A stretch of DNA of 9,481 nt from Bacillus pseudomycoides DSM 12442 (GCF_000161455.1 NZ_CM000745.1:4982222-4991702); one strand, 5' to 3'. Counted from the first letter of the stretch, positions 1 through 5,114 are shown. Translations and numbers: made by a program. The notes: generated from the letters alone by a model not told the origin.

Positions 1-97
1 ATTAATTAGGGTTTATTTCGTATGCGAATTTTTAAATAATCTACACTGATCCCCTATAAAAAGCAAAAAAACTCCCCTGAAAATTTCCTAATGCAGT

Positions 98-115
98 CTT
101 AGCTTGATAGTGATG
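98..115. repeat. IS231-like terminal repeat, solitary (right end of an element left of the window)
   Basis: CTTAGCTTGATAGTGATG occurs here and again at 6750-6767, where it forms the right end of a complete miniature element. In this orientation the element body would lie to the left, so positions 1-97 are probably the tail of an insertion sequence that begins outside the window. No coding frame is visible in 1-97. The family assignment (IS4/IS231-like) rests on similarity to the CATCAACTTAAG-type ends elsewhere in the window. Confidence 0.5.
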
Positions 116-202
116 TGGTTGTACCTCCAAGTATATTGTGTATTTCAATCCAATTACTATTTTACCATATTTAACTATATTGTTGTTAAGAAAGGTGAAT
201 TA

Positions 203-240
203 TTCGTACCACCAACATTTTAACGAAAATATACGCTAAG
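203..240 (+). repeat. Tn3-family terminal inverted repeat, solitary, outer bases eroded
   Basis: This 38-base stretch ends in ACGAAAATATACGCTAAG, the ACGAAAA...ACGYTAAG inner signature of Tn3-family ends. It matches the copy at 5426-5463 at 31 of 38 positions. The outer GGGG expected at a Tn3-family tip reads TTCG here, so the tip is probably dead. The transposon body would lie to the right, but no transposase, resolvase or partner end facing left is present. Confidence 0.65.
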
Positions 241-303
241 ACAGTTTTAGGAAGCGGAAACTGAATTTTTTATAAGCTAAAGATATGCAGGATTTCATGC
301 AGG

Positions 304-475
304 TTGCGAGGACGATTTGAACTGCCAAATGCTGTTGTGACAGGAATGTATGAAATACTACATATAGAGAAGGGAACGGAAAGCTGGAAAACTTTTGGTA
401 TGAATGGTTTTCTGGGATTTAGTTACTGCTGATAATGATGCGTTATGTAAATTAGAAATGAATAGTATATGGGTT
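304..475 (+). pseudogene. decayed, unidentified protein remnant
   Basis: From about 304 one frame reads like a protein (GRFELPNAVVTGMYEIL, then HIEKGTESWKTFG) and hits a stop at 430-432. From about 410 a second frame continues in a similar style (FWDLVTADNDALCKLEMN). The hand-over suggests a frameshifted fragment of one gene. There is no ribosome binding site or convincing start. I do not recognise the family. It could also be chance. Confidence 0.25.
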
Positions 476-522
476 TCTTTGCCCATCCCCTCGAAATGGG
501 GGAATAGCAAGCGGATTATTAA

Positions 523-547
523 AAAATCCTTATAAACAAAGGATTTT
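523..547. repeat. 9-bp inverted repeat (hairpin)
   Basis: AAAATCCTT (523-531) and AAGGATTTT (539-547) are perfect complements around a 7-base loop. The stretch 480-689 has no coding frame; it holds this hairpin, the 14-bp palindrome ATTTCAATTGAAAT at 584-597 and the larger palindrome at 653-678. The function is unknown. It could be a terminator remnant or a recombinase core site. Confidence 0.4.
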
Positions 548-652
548 AACGTCTTTTAAAAATGATTATGTCAAAACATATACATTTCAATTGAAATATT
601 TCAAATAATTATAAGTTGTATTTTTGAAATGAAAAATTCTAGATTTATAGCT

Positions 653-678
653 ATGTCATAAGGTCTACCTTTTGACAT
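653..678. repeat. 26-bp near-perfect palindrome downstream of the membrane-protein operon
   Basis: ATGTCA-T-AAGGT-CT-ACCTT-T-TGACAT: each arm has 11 complementary bases with one mismatch, and the centre is 2 bases. It begins 12 bases past the stop of the last operon gene (690-821). It could act as the operon terminator on the minus strand, but no strong U-tract follows and the tiny centre fits a protein-binding site as well. Confidence 0.4.
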
Positions 679-689
679 GATGTATAAAT

Positions 690-821
690 TTAGCTAATTC
701 CCCAATCTTGGGGATTTTGGCAAAAACACCCGAGTACAATGAAAAGAATAAAACCAAAAGCTAAAGGCTTATCGTTTGATTCTTTTGATTTAATTTCTTG
801 CCCCTTATCTTTCATCTCCAT
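690..821 (-). CDS. 43-aa predicted membrane peptide, last gene of the operon
   Basis: This short frame starts MEMKDKGQEIKSKESNDKP and ends in a hydrophobic segment (LAFGFILFIVLGCF, about residues 20-33) followed by a short polar tail. That pattern fits a single-pass membrane peptide with a charged cytoplasmic N-terminus. The start is ATG at 821, preceded by AAAGGTG about 10 bases upstream. An in-frame ATG at 815 lacks proper spacing. It begins 24 bases after the stop of the preceding frame, so it is probably cotranscribed with it. No family recognised. Because it is so short, its coding status rests on operon position, ribosome site and composition. Confidence 0.55.
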   Translation of the reverse strand: MEMKDKGQEIKSKESNDKPLAFGFILFIVLGCFCQNPQDWGIS

Positions 822-845
822 ACTGATACCACACCTTTTTTTATT

Positions 846-1163
846 TTACTCTCCTACTTCTTTTTCCTTTTTAATAAACCTTATAATTAAGTCTTCACCT
901 TTGTATCTAGGGTCTAACTTAATCTCACCTTTATATTCAATTACCTTCACCTTATCCATGACAGTTATACTGTCATACAACTCTTGCTTTACCCATAACT
1001 TTTTAACTTTATCATCAACAATCAATTCTAAAGTAGGGTGTTCAAGGATAAGATACTCGGTCTCAACATGCCTCCCAAGAACAGGTGCTTCTATTGGCTT
1101 ACCTTTCGCAACTAGTTCATCGTTTTGATACCCCTCTATTACTGACAAGACTATACAAAACAA
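846..1163 (-). CDS. 3' part of a frameshifted single-pass membrane protein (extracytoplasmic domain)
   Basis: This frame encodes a hydrophobic segment followed by a mixed beta-rich domain (about residues 20-100, with LWVKQELYDSITVMDKVKVI) and a charged KKEKEVGE end. Read as an independent gene it would need a TTG start at 1163 without a ribosome site, lying inside the end of the upstream frame. Reading back past 1163 in the same frame gives RKKNWIYFGCFVLFCIVL, a basic cluster plus a full transmembrane helix. The natural start is therefore the upstream frame at 1374, joined across the A8 tract at 1199-1206. The joined protein would be 175 aa: cytoplasmic N-terminus, one helix, external domain. 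Family not recognised; the domain resembles that of the 112-aa protein at 1671-2009 only in general style. Confidence 0.6.
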   Translation of the reverse strand: MFCIVLSVIEGYQNDELVAKGKPIEAPVLGRHVETEYLILEHPTLELIVDDKVKKLWVKQELYDSITVMDKVKVIEYKGEIKLDPRYKGEDLIIRFIKKEKEVGE

Positions 1164-1374
1164 TACAAAACAACCAAAGTATATCCAATTTTTCTTTCTT
1201 TTTTTTCTTATATGCTTCCAGTTCTACAATATACGCTTCCAATTCATACTCTGTGTACCCCTTAACGTCTGTAGTCAAATAATAGTTTTTTCCAAACTTT
1301 TCACTTGTAAATGCTACATAGTCGTTTAAATACTCTGGGTCTTTCTCATAGTTTATAAATTTCTTTTCATCCAT
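1117..1374 (-). CDS. 5' part of the frameshifted membrane protein (cytoplasmic N-terminus)
   Basis: The ATG at 1374 has a good ribosome site, AGGGG seven bases upstream, overlapping the stop of the previous gene (1385-1657); translation is probably coupled. Residues 1-55 are acidic and soluble (MDEKKFINYEKDPEYLNDY...) and lead into a helical stretch ending in lysines. After the A8 tract the frame runs on as LDILWLFCIVLYSLVSNRG and stops at 1117, overlapping the 846-1163 frame by 47 bases. Removing one A restores KKKRKKNWIYFGCF and joins the two frames into a coherent 175-aa single-pass protein. So this is either a pseudogene, a phase-variable or slippage-controlled gene, or a sequencing error at the homopolymer. 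As read it encodes 85 aa. Confidence 0.65.
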   Translation of the reverse strand: MDEKKFINYEKDPEYLNDYVAFTSEKFGKNYYLTTDVKGYTEYELEAYIVELEAYKKKKKEKLDILWLFCIVLYSLVSNRGVSKR

Positions 1375-1384
1375 ACTGCTACCC

Positions 1385-1657
1385 CTATCTGTCTTCTAGT
1401 ATACCTACCCCTATTGTTATAAGAAACAAGACAAAGAGTATTAATAGTACTGTCTGTATCCTAAGACTGAATTTATTCTTAGAGCCTTCTAACACGCCCC
1501 ACAGTATAAGTGGAGAGAGAAGAATACCAAGGAGAATAACAACAAACTTGTTAGTCTCCTTTTCTTTTGGTTTCTCTTCTTCCACTATACGTTCTACCCT
1601 GTTTGGTGCTTTTTCTAATGAAGTTGGAGTTTTCTTTTTCTTACGTCTATGATTCAC
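1385..1657 (-). CDS. 90-aa two-helix membrane protein
   Basis: The preferred start is GTG at 1657, with AAGGGG eight bases upstream. The longer frame to an ATG at 1684 has no ribosome site and overlaps the previous gene. The product begins with a very basic tract (NHRRKKKKTP), continues with a charged linker (VERIVEEEKPKEKETNK), then has two hydrophobic helices, about residues 38-55 (FVVILLGILLSPLILWG) and 67-86 (VLLILFVLFLITIGVGI). Both termini are predicted cytoplasmic. It starts 13 bases after the stop of the 112-aa gene, and its stop overlaps the ribosome site of the next gene, typical of a tight operon. No family recognised. Confidence 0.7.
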   Translation of the reverse strand: MNHRRKKKKTPTSLEKAPNRVERIVEEEKPKEKETNKFVVILLGILLSPLILWGVLEGSKNKFSLRIQTVLLILFVLFLITIGVGILEDR

Positions 1658-1670
1658 TTCGCATACCCCT

Positions 1671-2009
1671 TTATTTTGTTTCATAGTTGTCTTTTATGAA
1701 TACATCCAGTCTGTACTTCAACCCTTCTACTTTCATATTTACATCTACTTTGTCTGAGTAAGTTTTGCCTTTATAAGTGTAGTCTAATTCATAAGACGTA
1801 TGAAACAAACCCACGAACAAACGCTCTTTCTTCTCTATTACCTCAACTGTTACAGGTTCACCTTTCCGTTGTACTTTAAACTTTTCTCCTGTCAACATGG
1901 CACAAATAAGAAAAGAAACAAAGATGCTTATTGCAATTAAAAAGAAAACCCAATACCTTATCTCTCTGTTTTCACTTTTCCGTCTTTCATTACGTGTACG
2001 TATATTCAT
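1671..2009 (-). CDS. 112-aa single-pass membrane protein with external domain (DUF3592-like style), first gene of the operon
   Basis: A basic N-terminus (about residues 1-18) precedes a transmembrane helix (WVFFLIAISIFVSFLICAML, about 20-39) and a roughly 70-residue external domain with beta-type segments (EPVTVEVIEKKE, YELDYTYKGKTYSDKV). The order 'helix, then a small beta domain with a YTYKGKTY-like strand' resembles DUF3592-type proteins, but I cannot confirm that. The ATG at 2009 directly abuts AAGGGGG, unusually close for a ribosome site; no better in-frame start exists before an upstream stop. A promoter sits about 40 bases upstream (2053-2080). It leads an operon of small membrane proteins. 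Confidence 0.65.
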   Translation of the reverse strand: MNIRTRNERRKSENREIRYWVFFLIAISIFVSFLICAMLTGEKFKVQRKGEPVTVEVIEKKERLFVGLFHTSYELDYTYKGKTYSDKVDVNMKVEGLKYRLDVFIKDNYETK

Positions 2010-2052
2010 CCCCCTTACTTTGAATCGTAACTATCGTACATAATGTGTAAGG

Positions 2053-2080
2053 ATAATAAAGTTATTTAATTTCATCTCAA
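2053..2080 (-). promoter_or_regulatory. sigma-A-like promoter of the membrane-protein operon
   Basis: On the minus strand TTGAGA (2080-2075) and TATTAT (2058-2053) are separated by 16 bases; each matches the consensus at 5 of 6 positions. Transcription would start near 2046, leaving a leader of about 36 bases before the ATG at 2009. The spacer contains AAAGTTATTTAA (2058-2069, plus strand), related to AAAGTTGTTTAA at 2125-2136 and 2179-2190, which may be binding sites. Confidence 0.55.
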
Positions 2081-2090
2081 AAAATACAGT

Positions 2091-2121
2091 AGCCTTCTGT
2101 CTATTTGAATGACAGAAGGCT
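2091..2121. terminator. bidirectional intrinsic terminator
   Basis: AGCCTTCTGTC (2091-2101) pairs perfectly with GACAGAAGGCT (2111-2121) around a 9-base loop. A short TTTT follows on the plus strand and ACTGTATTTTTT on the minus strand. On the minus strand it lies downstream of the WD40 gene and just upstream of the operon promoter, insulating the two units. Confidence 0.7.
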
Positions 2122-2178
2122 TTTAAAGTTGTTTAAAAATCTAGTAATGTCATAGAAAATGGATTTTTAATTAATAAT

Positions 2179-2199
2179 AAAGTTGTTTAATTCTTATTG
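2179..2199 (-). repeat. 21-bp inverted repeat, copy 1 (partner 5214-5234)
   Basis: The 21 bases starting AAAGTTGTTTAATTC are the exact reverse complement of 5214-5234. Its first 12 bases also occur at 2125-2136 and, with one change, at 2058-2069. The stretch 2125-2369 has no gene; it holds this repeat, the palindrome ACTTTGTAACAAAGT (2210-2224), a diverged repeat (2217-2250) and an IS21-type end (2311-2342). Confidence 0.5.
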
Positions 2200-2216
2200 A
2201 ATTAATGTTACTTTGT

Positions 2217-2250
2217 AACAAAGTTTGATTAAAAGGTGGCTGAAAACATT
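2217..2250 (+). repeat. 34-bp diverged direct repeat, copy 1 (partner 4146-4179)
   Basis: It begins AACAAAGTTTGATTAAAAGG and matches 4146-4179 at 29 of 34 positions in the same orientation. A shorter relative, AACAAAGATTGATCAAAAG, lies at 4213-4231 inside a terminator stem-loop. Origin unknown; the copies flank the WD40 gene and its IS21-type ends. Confidence 0.45.
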
Positions 2251-2310
2251 GATCTTATGGCTCAAGAAACCAACGTTTTTTGAAAATTGGGTTTTTAACC
2301 AATTCCTCTG

Positions 2311-2342
2311 GACTTTATCTTAATTGAGTCTATTTTAACTTC
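2311..2342 (-). repeat. IS21-type terminal repeats, solitary end (body to the left, lost)
   Basis: Read on the minus strand, AAGTTAAAATAGACTCA is followed by a second, weaker unit TTAAGATAAAGTC. The first unit matches 3939-3955 (AAGTTAAAATAGAGTCA) at 16 of 17 positions in the opposite orientation. Multiple short terminal repeats are typical of IS21-family ends. Only the end survives here; no istA or istB sequence is visible to its left. Confidence 0.5.
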
Positions 2343-2369
2343 AAAATCTTTTGAACCAAAAAGCGAATT

Positions 2370-3902
2370 TTATTCTTCGATTTTCCAGGCTCGAATCACT
2401 TTTTCATTCCCTGTTACATACATCATGTTTTGATTGAAACATATATGACTTATGCTGCCTTTGAGCGCCTTGAAATATCGTGCTTCGCCGTCTAGGCTAA
2501 GTTCTATAAGAGTTCCGTTTGCTAATCCTAATACTAGCCATTGACTGTCTGGGTGCCATGTAATCGAATAAATCGCACTATGAAATGTTTTAAAAACTGG
2601 GAGTCTGAAAATGAACTTTCCAGTATGGGCATGTATTAAAGAAAATGAACTTGGAGAATACCGATCATCAGCTATACCGCCAATCGCAATATAGTTACCA
2701 CAAGGGCTTACACTTAAACAATAAACCTTTAAATCCCCACCAAGTTCTGTAATCCATTGGAAGCTTTGGTTAGTTAATTCAATACATCCAATTCTTGACC
2801 CACCCATAATGTAAATGCAATTTTCCTGTTGAGAATATACCATAAATTCGATATAACCACTTTCGGAAAGGTGTATATTCTTTAAAAAGTCCTTTTGGGT
2901 TAATACAGGTTTCCACTTACGTAAATCTAGATCAACCTCTATGAGATGATACTTTTCGGGATTCAGGGCATCATTTAACCACGGATGTGATTGTACGGCT
3001 TCTTCTGAGATTCTTAATTTCGTTCCTTTTACAGTTGCTGGTTTGATATCAAAGTGAGTTTTCTCATGTAAATCTTTCCGAGGAACTAGCGCAATAAATT
3101 TATTTTCATTTTCCGATATCCATGTAAATGGCGGAGATAGCGGAAGAATATCAATCAAATTTAATGGATATAGATTACAAATAGCTACATGTGCCCGATA
3201 TCCTTCTACTAAAGGTCCATCAGCTAAAAGTACGGAGTCATCATCTCTTTTAATCATTTCACGTCCAATATCAGTAATTTCATCAATACAATGAAGAGAA
3301 CTTCCCTCGCGGATTTGTATTCCGGGTATATCCGAAACATACATTCCACCATCGTATGTATGTATAAATTTATCTTCGAAAAGGTGAACTAGATTGGAGT
3401 ATCTTTTTCTCGCATTATCTTTCGCACAAAGTATACCTTTTTGCCGGTATAATACAGTGGGTTCAGCTATTTTATATGATAATAAAGAAACAGGTACAGA
3501 TTGTTTCTTTTCTTCTGACGATAATTTATATAGTGGTTTAAGATCATGTGTATGGATCGGTGCATAAATGTTATCGCTTTGTATATCAAACATATCCCAG
3601 TTAAAAGCTCTTGCAATATCAAGACGAAGCTGCGTATAAAACCACAATGATTCGTCGTTGTTCAAATATTTCCAAGGTATACATGTTTCTATACAGTTAC
3701 ATAAATCTGAATCGATGCTATCCCCATTTCCATCAACAAAGGATAAATAAATCTCCATATAATAGTTCCCTTTTTCAAATAACCATTGAAAAGCAGATAT
3801 TTGTTTGATTTCTAAAATGGAACTGAGGGGCTCGTTGCACTCTTTTAAAGTTTTCGTTTGCTTATAACTTGGGAGGTTGGCAATTCTAACATTTTGACTC
3901 AC
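2370..3902 (-). CDS. 510-aa protein with WD40-like beta-propeller C-terminus
   Basis: Starts at GTG 3902 with AAGGAGG eight bases upstream, one of the best ribosome sites in the window. Residues 1 to about 330 are not recognisable. From about 340 to the end, WD40-style blades appear: a serine/histidine region then VSPCGNYIAIGG, ITWHPDSQWLVLGLANGTLIEL, and a last blade ending MYVTGNEKVIRAWKIEE, with the aromatic near the strand end typical of the family. No signal peptide or membrane helix, so it is probably cytosolic and a protein-interaction scaffold. It stands alone: no partner gene is cotranscribed, and the terminator at 2091-2121 closes the unit. It sits exactly between two outward-facing IS21-type ends, which suggests acquisition as cargo. 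Substrate or partner unknown. Confidence 0.8.
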   Translation of the reverse strand: MSQNVRIANLPSYKQTKTLKECNEPLSSILEIKQISAFQWLFEKGNYYMEIYLSFVDGNGDSIDSDLCNCIETCIPWKYLNNDESLWFYTQLRLDIARAFNWDMFDIQSDNIYAPIHTHDLKPLYKLSSEEKKQSVPVSLLSYKIAEPTVLYRQKGILCAKDNARKRYSNLVHLFEDKFIHTYDGGMYVSDIPGIQIREGSSLHCIDEITDIGREMIKRDDDSVLLADGPLVEGYRAHVAICNLYPLNLIDILPLSPPFTWISENENKFIALVPRKDLHEKTHFDIKPATVKGTKLRISEEAVQSHPWLNDALNPEKYHLIEVDLDLRKWKPVLTQKDFLKNIHLSESGYIEFMVYSQQENCIYIMGGSRIGCIELTNQSFQWITELGGDLKVYCLSVSPCGNYIAIGGIADDRYSPSSFSLIHAHTGKFIFRLPVFKTFHSAIYSITWHPDSQWLVLGLANGTLIELSLDGEARYFKALKGSISHICFNQNMMYVTGNEKVIRAWKIEE

Positions 3903-3938
3903 GTATATTTCCTCCTTCTACTAATTGATGTATTTCGC

Positions 3939-3978
3939 AAGTTAAAATAGAGTCATTTGTTAATTAAAATAGAGCCGG
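3939..3978 (+). repeat. IS21-type terminal repeats, left end of an istB-containing remnant
   Basis: Two direct units, AAGTTAAAATAGAGTCA (3939-3955) and TTAATTAAAATAGAGCC (3961-3977), share TTAAAATAGAG with a 23-base period. Immediately inside lies the stop of the istB remnant, the arrangement expected at the istB end of an IS21-family element. The inverted counterpart is at 2311-2342. Confidence 0.55.
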
Positions 3979-3985
3979 TTAGTAT

Positions 3986-4145
3986 TAACTGCTCTCAAAC
4001 GATTCTTTTGTTTCTAGCATTCTATAAGTACCAAAGATCATATTAATCACATGTGCACGATTGTCATCCAATCTGTTAATACAGCAGCTAATACTGGATT
4101 ATGAAATACTTCTTCCCAACGTTCGAATGACTTGTGTTGATTTAG
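3986..4145 (-). pseudogene. istB: IS21-family IstB remnant (C-terminal fragment, frameshifted)
   Basis: The minus strand reads NIVLNQHKSFERWEEVFHNPVLAAVLTD in one frame, then NRAHVINMIFGTYRMLETKESFESS and a stop in another. Together these match the IstB C-terminus, where a phrase like 'NKSFEEWGEVF..VLAAAILDRL.HRAHVLNM.GDSYRLKET' is expected. Loss of one A within ATGACAATCGTG (around 4068-4075) explains the frame change. IstB is the ATP-binding helper of IS21 transposition. Only about 50 residues remain; istA and the rest of istB are absent. The IS21-type end at 3939-3978 follows directly. Confidence 0.6.
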
Positions 4146-4179
4146 AACAATGTTTGATTAAAGAGTAGCTGAAAATATT
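4146..4179 (+). repeat. 34-bp diverged direct repeat, copy 2 (partner 2217-2250)
   Basis: AACAATGTTTGATTAAAGAG... matches 2217-2250 at 29 of 34 positions. It lies just upstream of the surviving istB reading, where the istB frame meets a stop, so it probably marks the breakpoint of the IS21 remnant. Confidence 0.45.
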
Positions 4180-4190
4180 TATTTTACCAC

Positions 4191-4239
4191 AAAAAAATCC
4201 CTCACCTTTTTGAACAAAGATTGATCAAAAGACGAGGGA
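4191..4239 (-). terminator. intrinsic terminator of the 58-aa frame
   Basis: On the minus strand TCCCTCGTCTTTTGA (from 4239) pairs with TCAAAAAGGTGAGGGA (to 4198), with two G-T pairs and one bulge, and a run of seven T follows (4197-4191). It lies just past the stop at 4244. The loop contains the AACAAAGATTGATCAAAAG motif seen in the 34-bp repeats. Confidence 0.8.
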
Positions 4240-4243
4240 TAAA

Positions 4244-4420
4244 TTATACTGCATCATCAACATTTATAAAAAAGAGCGATAATTTCGAAAGACGAATAGT
4301 CAACCATGACCCTCTATTATTTTCATTTTCTGTATACATTGCTGCTGCTCCCCAACCTTTGGGATATCTTCTTTCGATTAATTCAATTGCCGCTTTATAT
4401 ATTTTTTGTTCTATATTCAT
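4244..4420 (-). CDS. 58-aa frame with cytidine-deaminase-like N-terminus, probably a truncated remnant
   Basis: The ATG at 4420 has AGGGAG seven bases upstream. The first 32 residues (MNIEQKIYKAAIELIERRYP, KGWGAAAMYTE) look like the start of a small bacterial cytidine-deaminase-family protein. The zinc motifs of that fold (H/C-x-E and PCxxC) are absent and the frame stops after 58 residues, where an active enzyme needs about 130 or more. The junction MYTE|NENNR may mark an internal deletion that removed the catalytic core, with a frameshift afterwards. The original terminator (4191-4239) and ribosome site survive. It is therefore probably a non-functional relic, although a short product could still be made. 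The family call is from memory of similar sequences and is tentative. Confidence 0.5.
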   Translation of the reverse strand: MNIEQKIYKAAIELIERRYPKGWGAAAMYTENENNRGSWLTIRLSKLSLFFINVDDAV

Positions 4421-4476
4421 TTTATGTCTCCCTGTCCGTTTCTTAATTTAATTAATATCTAAATATTCTTTTTTTC

Positions 4477-4482
4477 ATTATA
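4477..4482 (-). promoter_or_regulatory. -10 element of the 58-aa frame
   Basis: A perfect TATAAT lies on the minus strand about 57 bases upstream of the ATG at 4420. No convincing -35 hexamer is found 16-18 bases further upstream, so the promoter is weak or activator-dependent. Confidence 0.35.
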
Positions 4483-4488
4483 CAAGAT

Positions 4489-4524
4489 AAAAAGAAAAGG
4501 TGGGGTGAAATTCCAAACCACACC
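4489..4524 (-). terminator. probable terminator of the 121-aa gene
   Basis: On the minus strand GGTGTGG (4524-4518) pairs with CCCCACC (4505-4499) with one mismatch and a 12-base loop, followed by TTTTCTTTTT. It lies about 100 bases after the stop at 4624. Confidence 0.45.
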
Positions 4525-4623
4525 ATCTTTATCACCAATTTTTTATCAAACTTTAATATAAATGATCAATCTATTTTATAAAACCACAACTAAAGCACCC
4601 GTTACGCTATTTGGCTAGATAAG

Positions 4624-4989
4624 TTATTTATCACAAAAATTGTCAATCGCTTGAATAGCTAGTTTCAACGCTTTTATTTTTCTTTCTAAAAGCGTTCTTT
4701 GGGGACTACCAGCCTTTGACTTATCATAAATGTTCTCAATTGATGGAAGCAAACTAGTAAGAACATTACAAGCTTCTGCTAAATCTTCCTGGGTGTAATA
4801 ATGGGATCTTTGATTCCAAACGTTTTCTAGCATTGCTAAGGCGATGCAAACAGCTTTGAGTCGTTTCTTTACTAAGGTAGTATTTGCGCCTTTCTGAGTC
4901 ATCTGTGACAAGGCATTTTCGAGTTTACTGATTGTCGATTGTAAAGATTTTATTGATTCCAATTTATCTACATTTGATACGTTTTCCAT
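4624..4989 (-). CDS. 121-aa all-helical protein with internal duplication, unrecognised
   Basis: The ATG at 4989 is preceded by AAGGG about 12 bases upstream, a somewhat long spacing. The product is soluble, lysine- and leucine-rich and predicted almost entirely alpha-helical, without signal peptide or membrane segment. Two halves resemble each other: TTLVKKRLKAVCIALAMLEN (residues 37-56) aligns with RTLLERKIKALKLAIQAIDN (98-117), 61 residues apart, preceded by KGAN and KAGSPQ. This suggests a tandem duplication of a helical hairpin. It appears to be monocistronic. No family recognised and no function proposed. Confidence 0.7.
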   Translation of the reverse strand: MENVSNVDKLESIKSLQSTISKLENALSQMTQKGANTTLVKKRLKAVCIALAMLENVWNQRSHYYTQEDLAEACNVLTSLLPSIENIYDKSKAGSPQRTLLERKIKALKLAIQAIDNFCDK

Positions 4990-5097
4990 GTTAGTACTGT
5001 CCCTTCTTCGTTTCTGAATTATTTTGCTTGATACTTGATAAAATCGTTAAGAACCTGATTTCACTCGCAATATTTCAACATAAATAACCAACTCCCT

Positions 5098-5114
5098 TTG
5101 AGAGTGATTCTCAA
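5098..5114. promoter_or_regulatory. Fur-box-like palindrome, orphan
   Basis: TTGAGAGTGATTCTCAA has 6-base complementary arms. The inner 15 bases match the Bacillus Fur 7-1-7 box TGATAATNATTATCA at 11 of 14 specified positions. It lies 109 bases upstream of the 121-aa gene. On the minus strand AAGGGAG and an ATG follow about 25 bases later, but that frame closes after six codons, so a former target gene may have been lost. The rest of 4990-5315 holds no gene. Confidence 0.3.

Noticed and set aside
739..1128. Plus-strand open frame of 129 aa
   Set aside because: It is antisense to the membrane-protein operon, rich in S/F/L/P runs from reverse-read codons, and has no ribosome site.
1658..1684. 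Upstream ATG start for the two-helix membrane protein
   Set aside because: It has no ribosome site and overlaps the previous gene, while GTG 1657 has AAGGGG at 8 bases.
2058..2190. CRISPR-like or replication-iteron array from the three AAAGTT(G/A)TTTAA copies
   Set aside because: Only three copies with unequal spacing (67 and 54 bases) and no repeat-spacer pattern or replication gene nearby.
3611..3808. Plus-strand 65-aa frame
   Set aside because: Antisense to the well-supported WD40 gene, with no start signal.
4221..4451. Plus-strand 76-aa frame with hydrophobic end
   Set aside because: It overlaps antisense a frame that has a ribosome site, terminator and a recognisable N-terminus.
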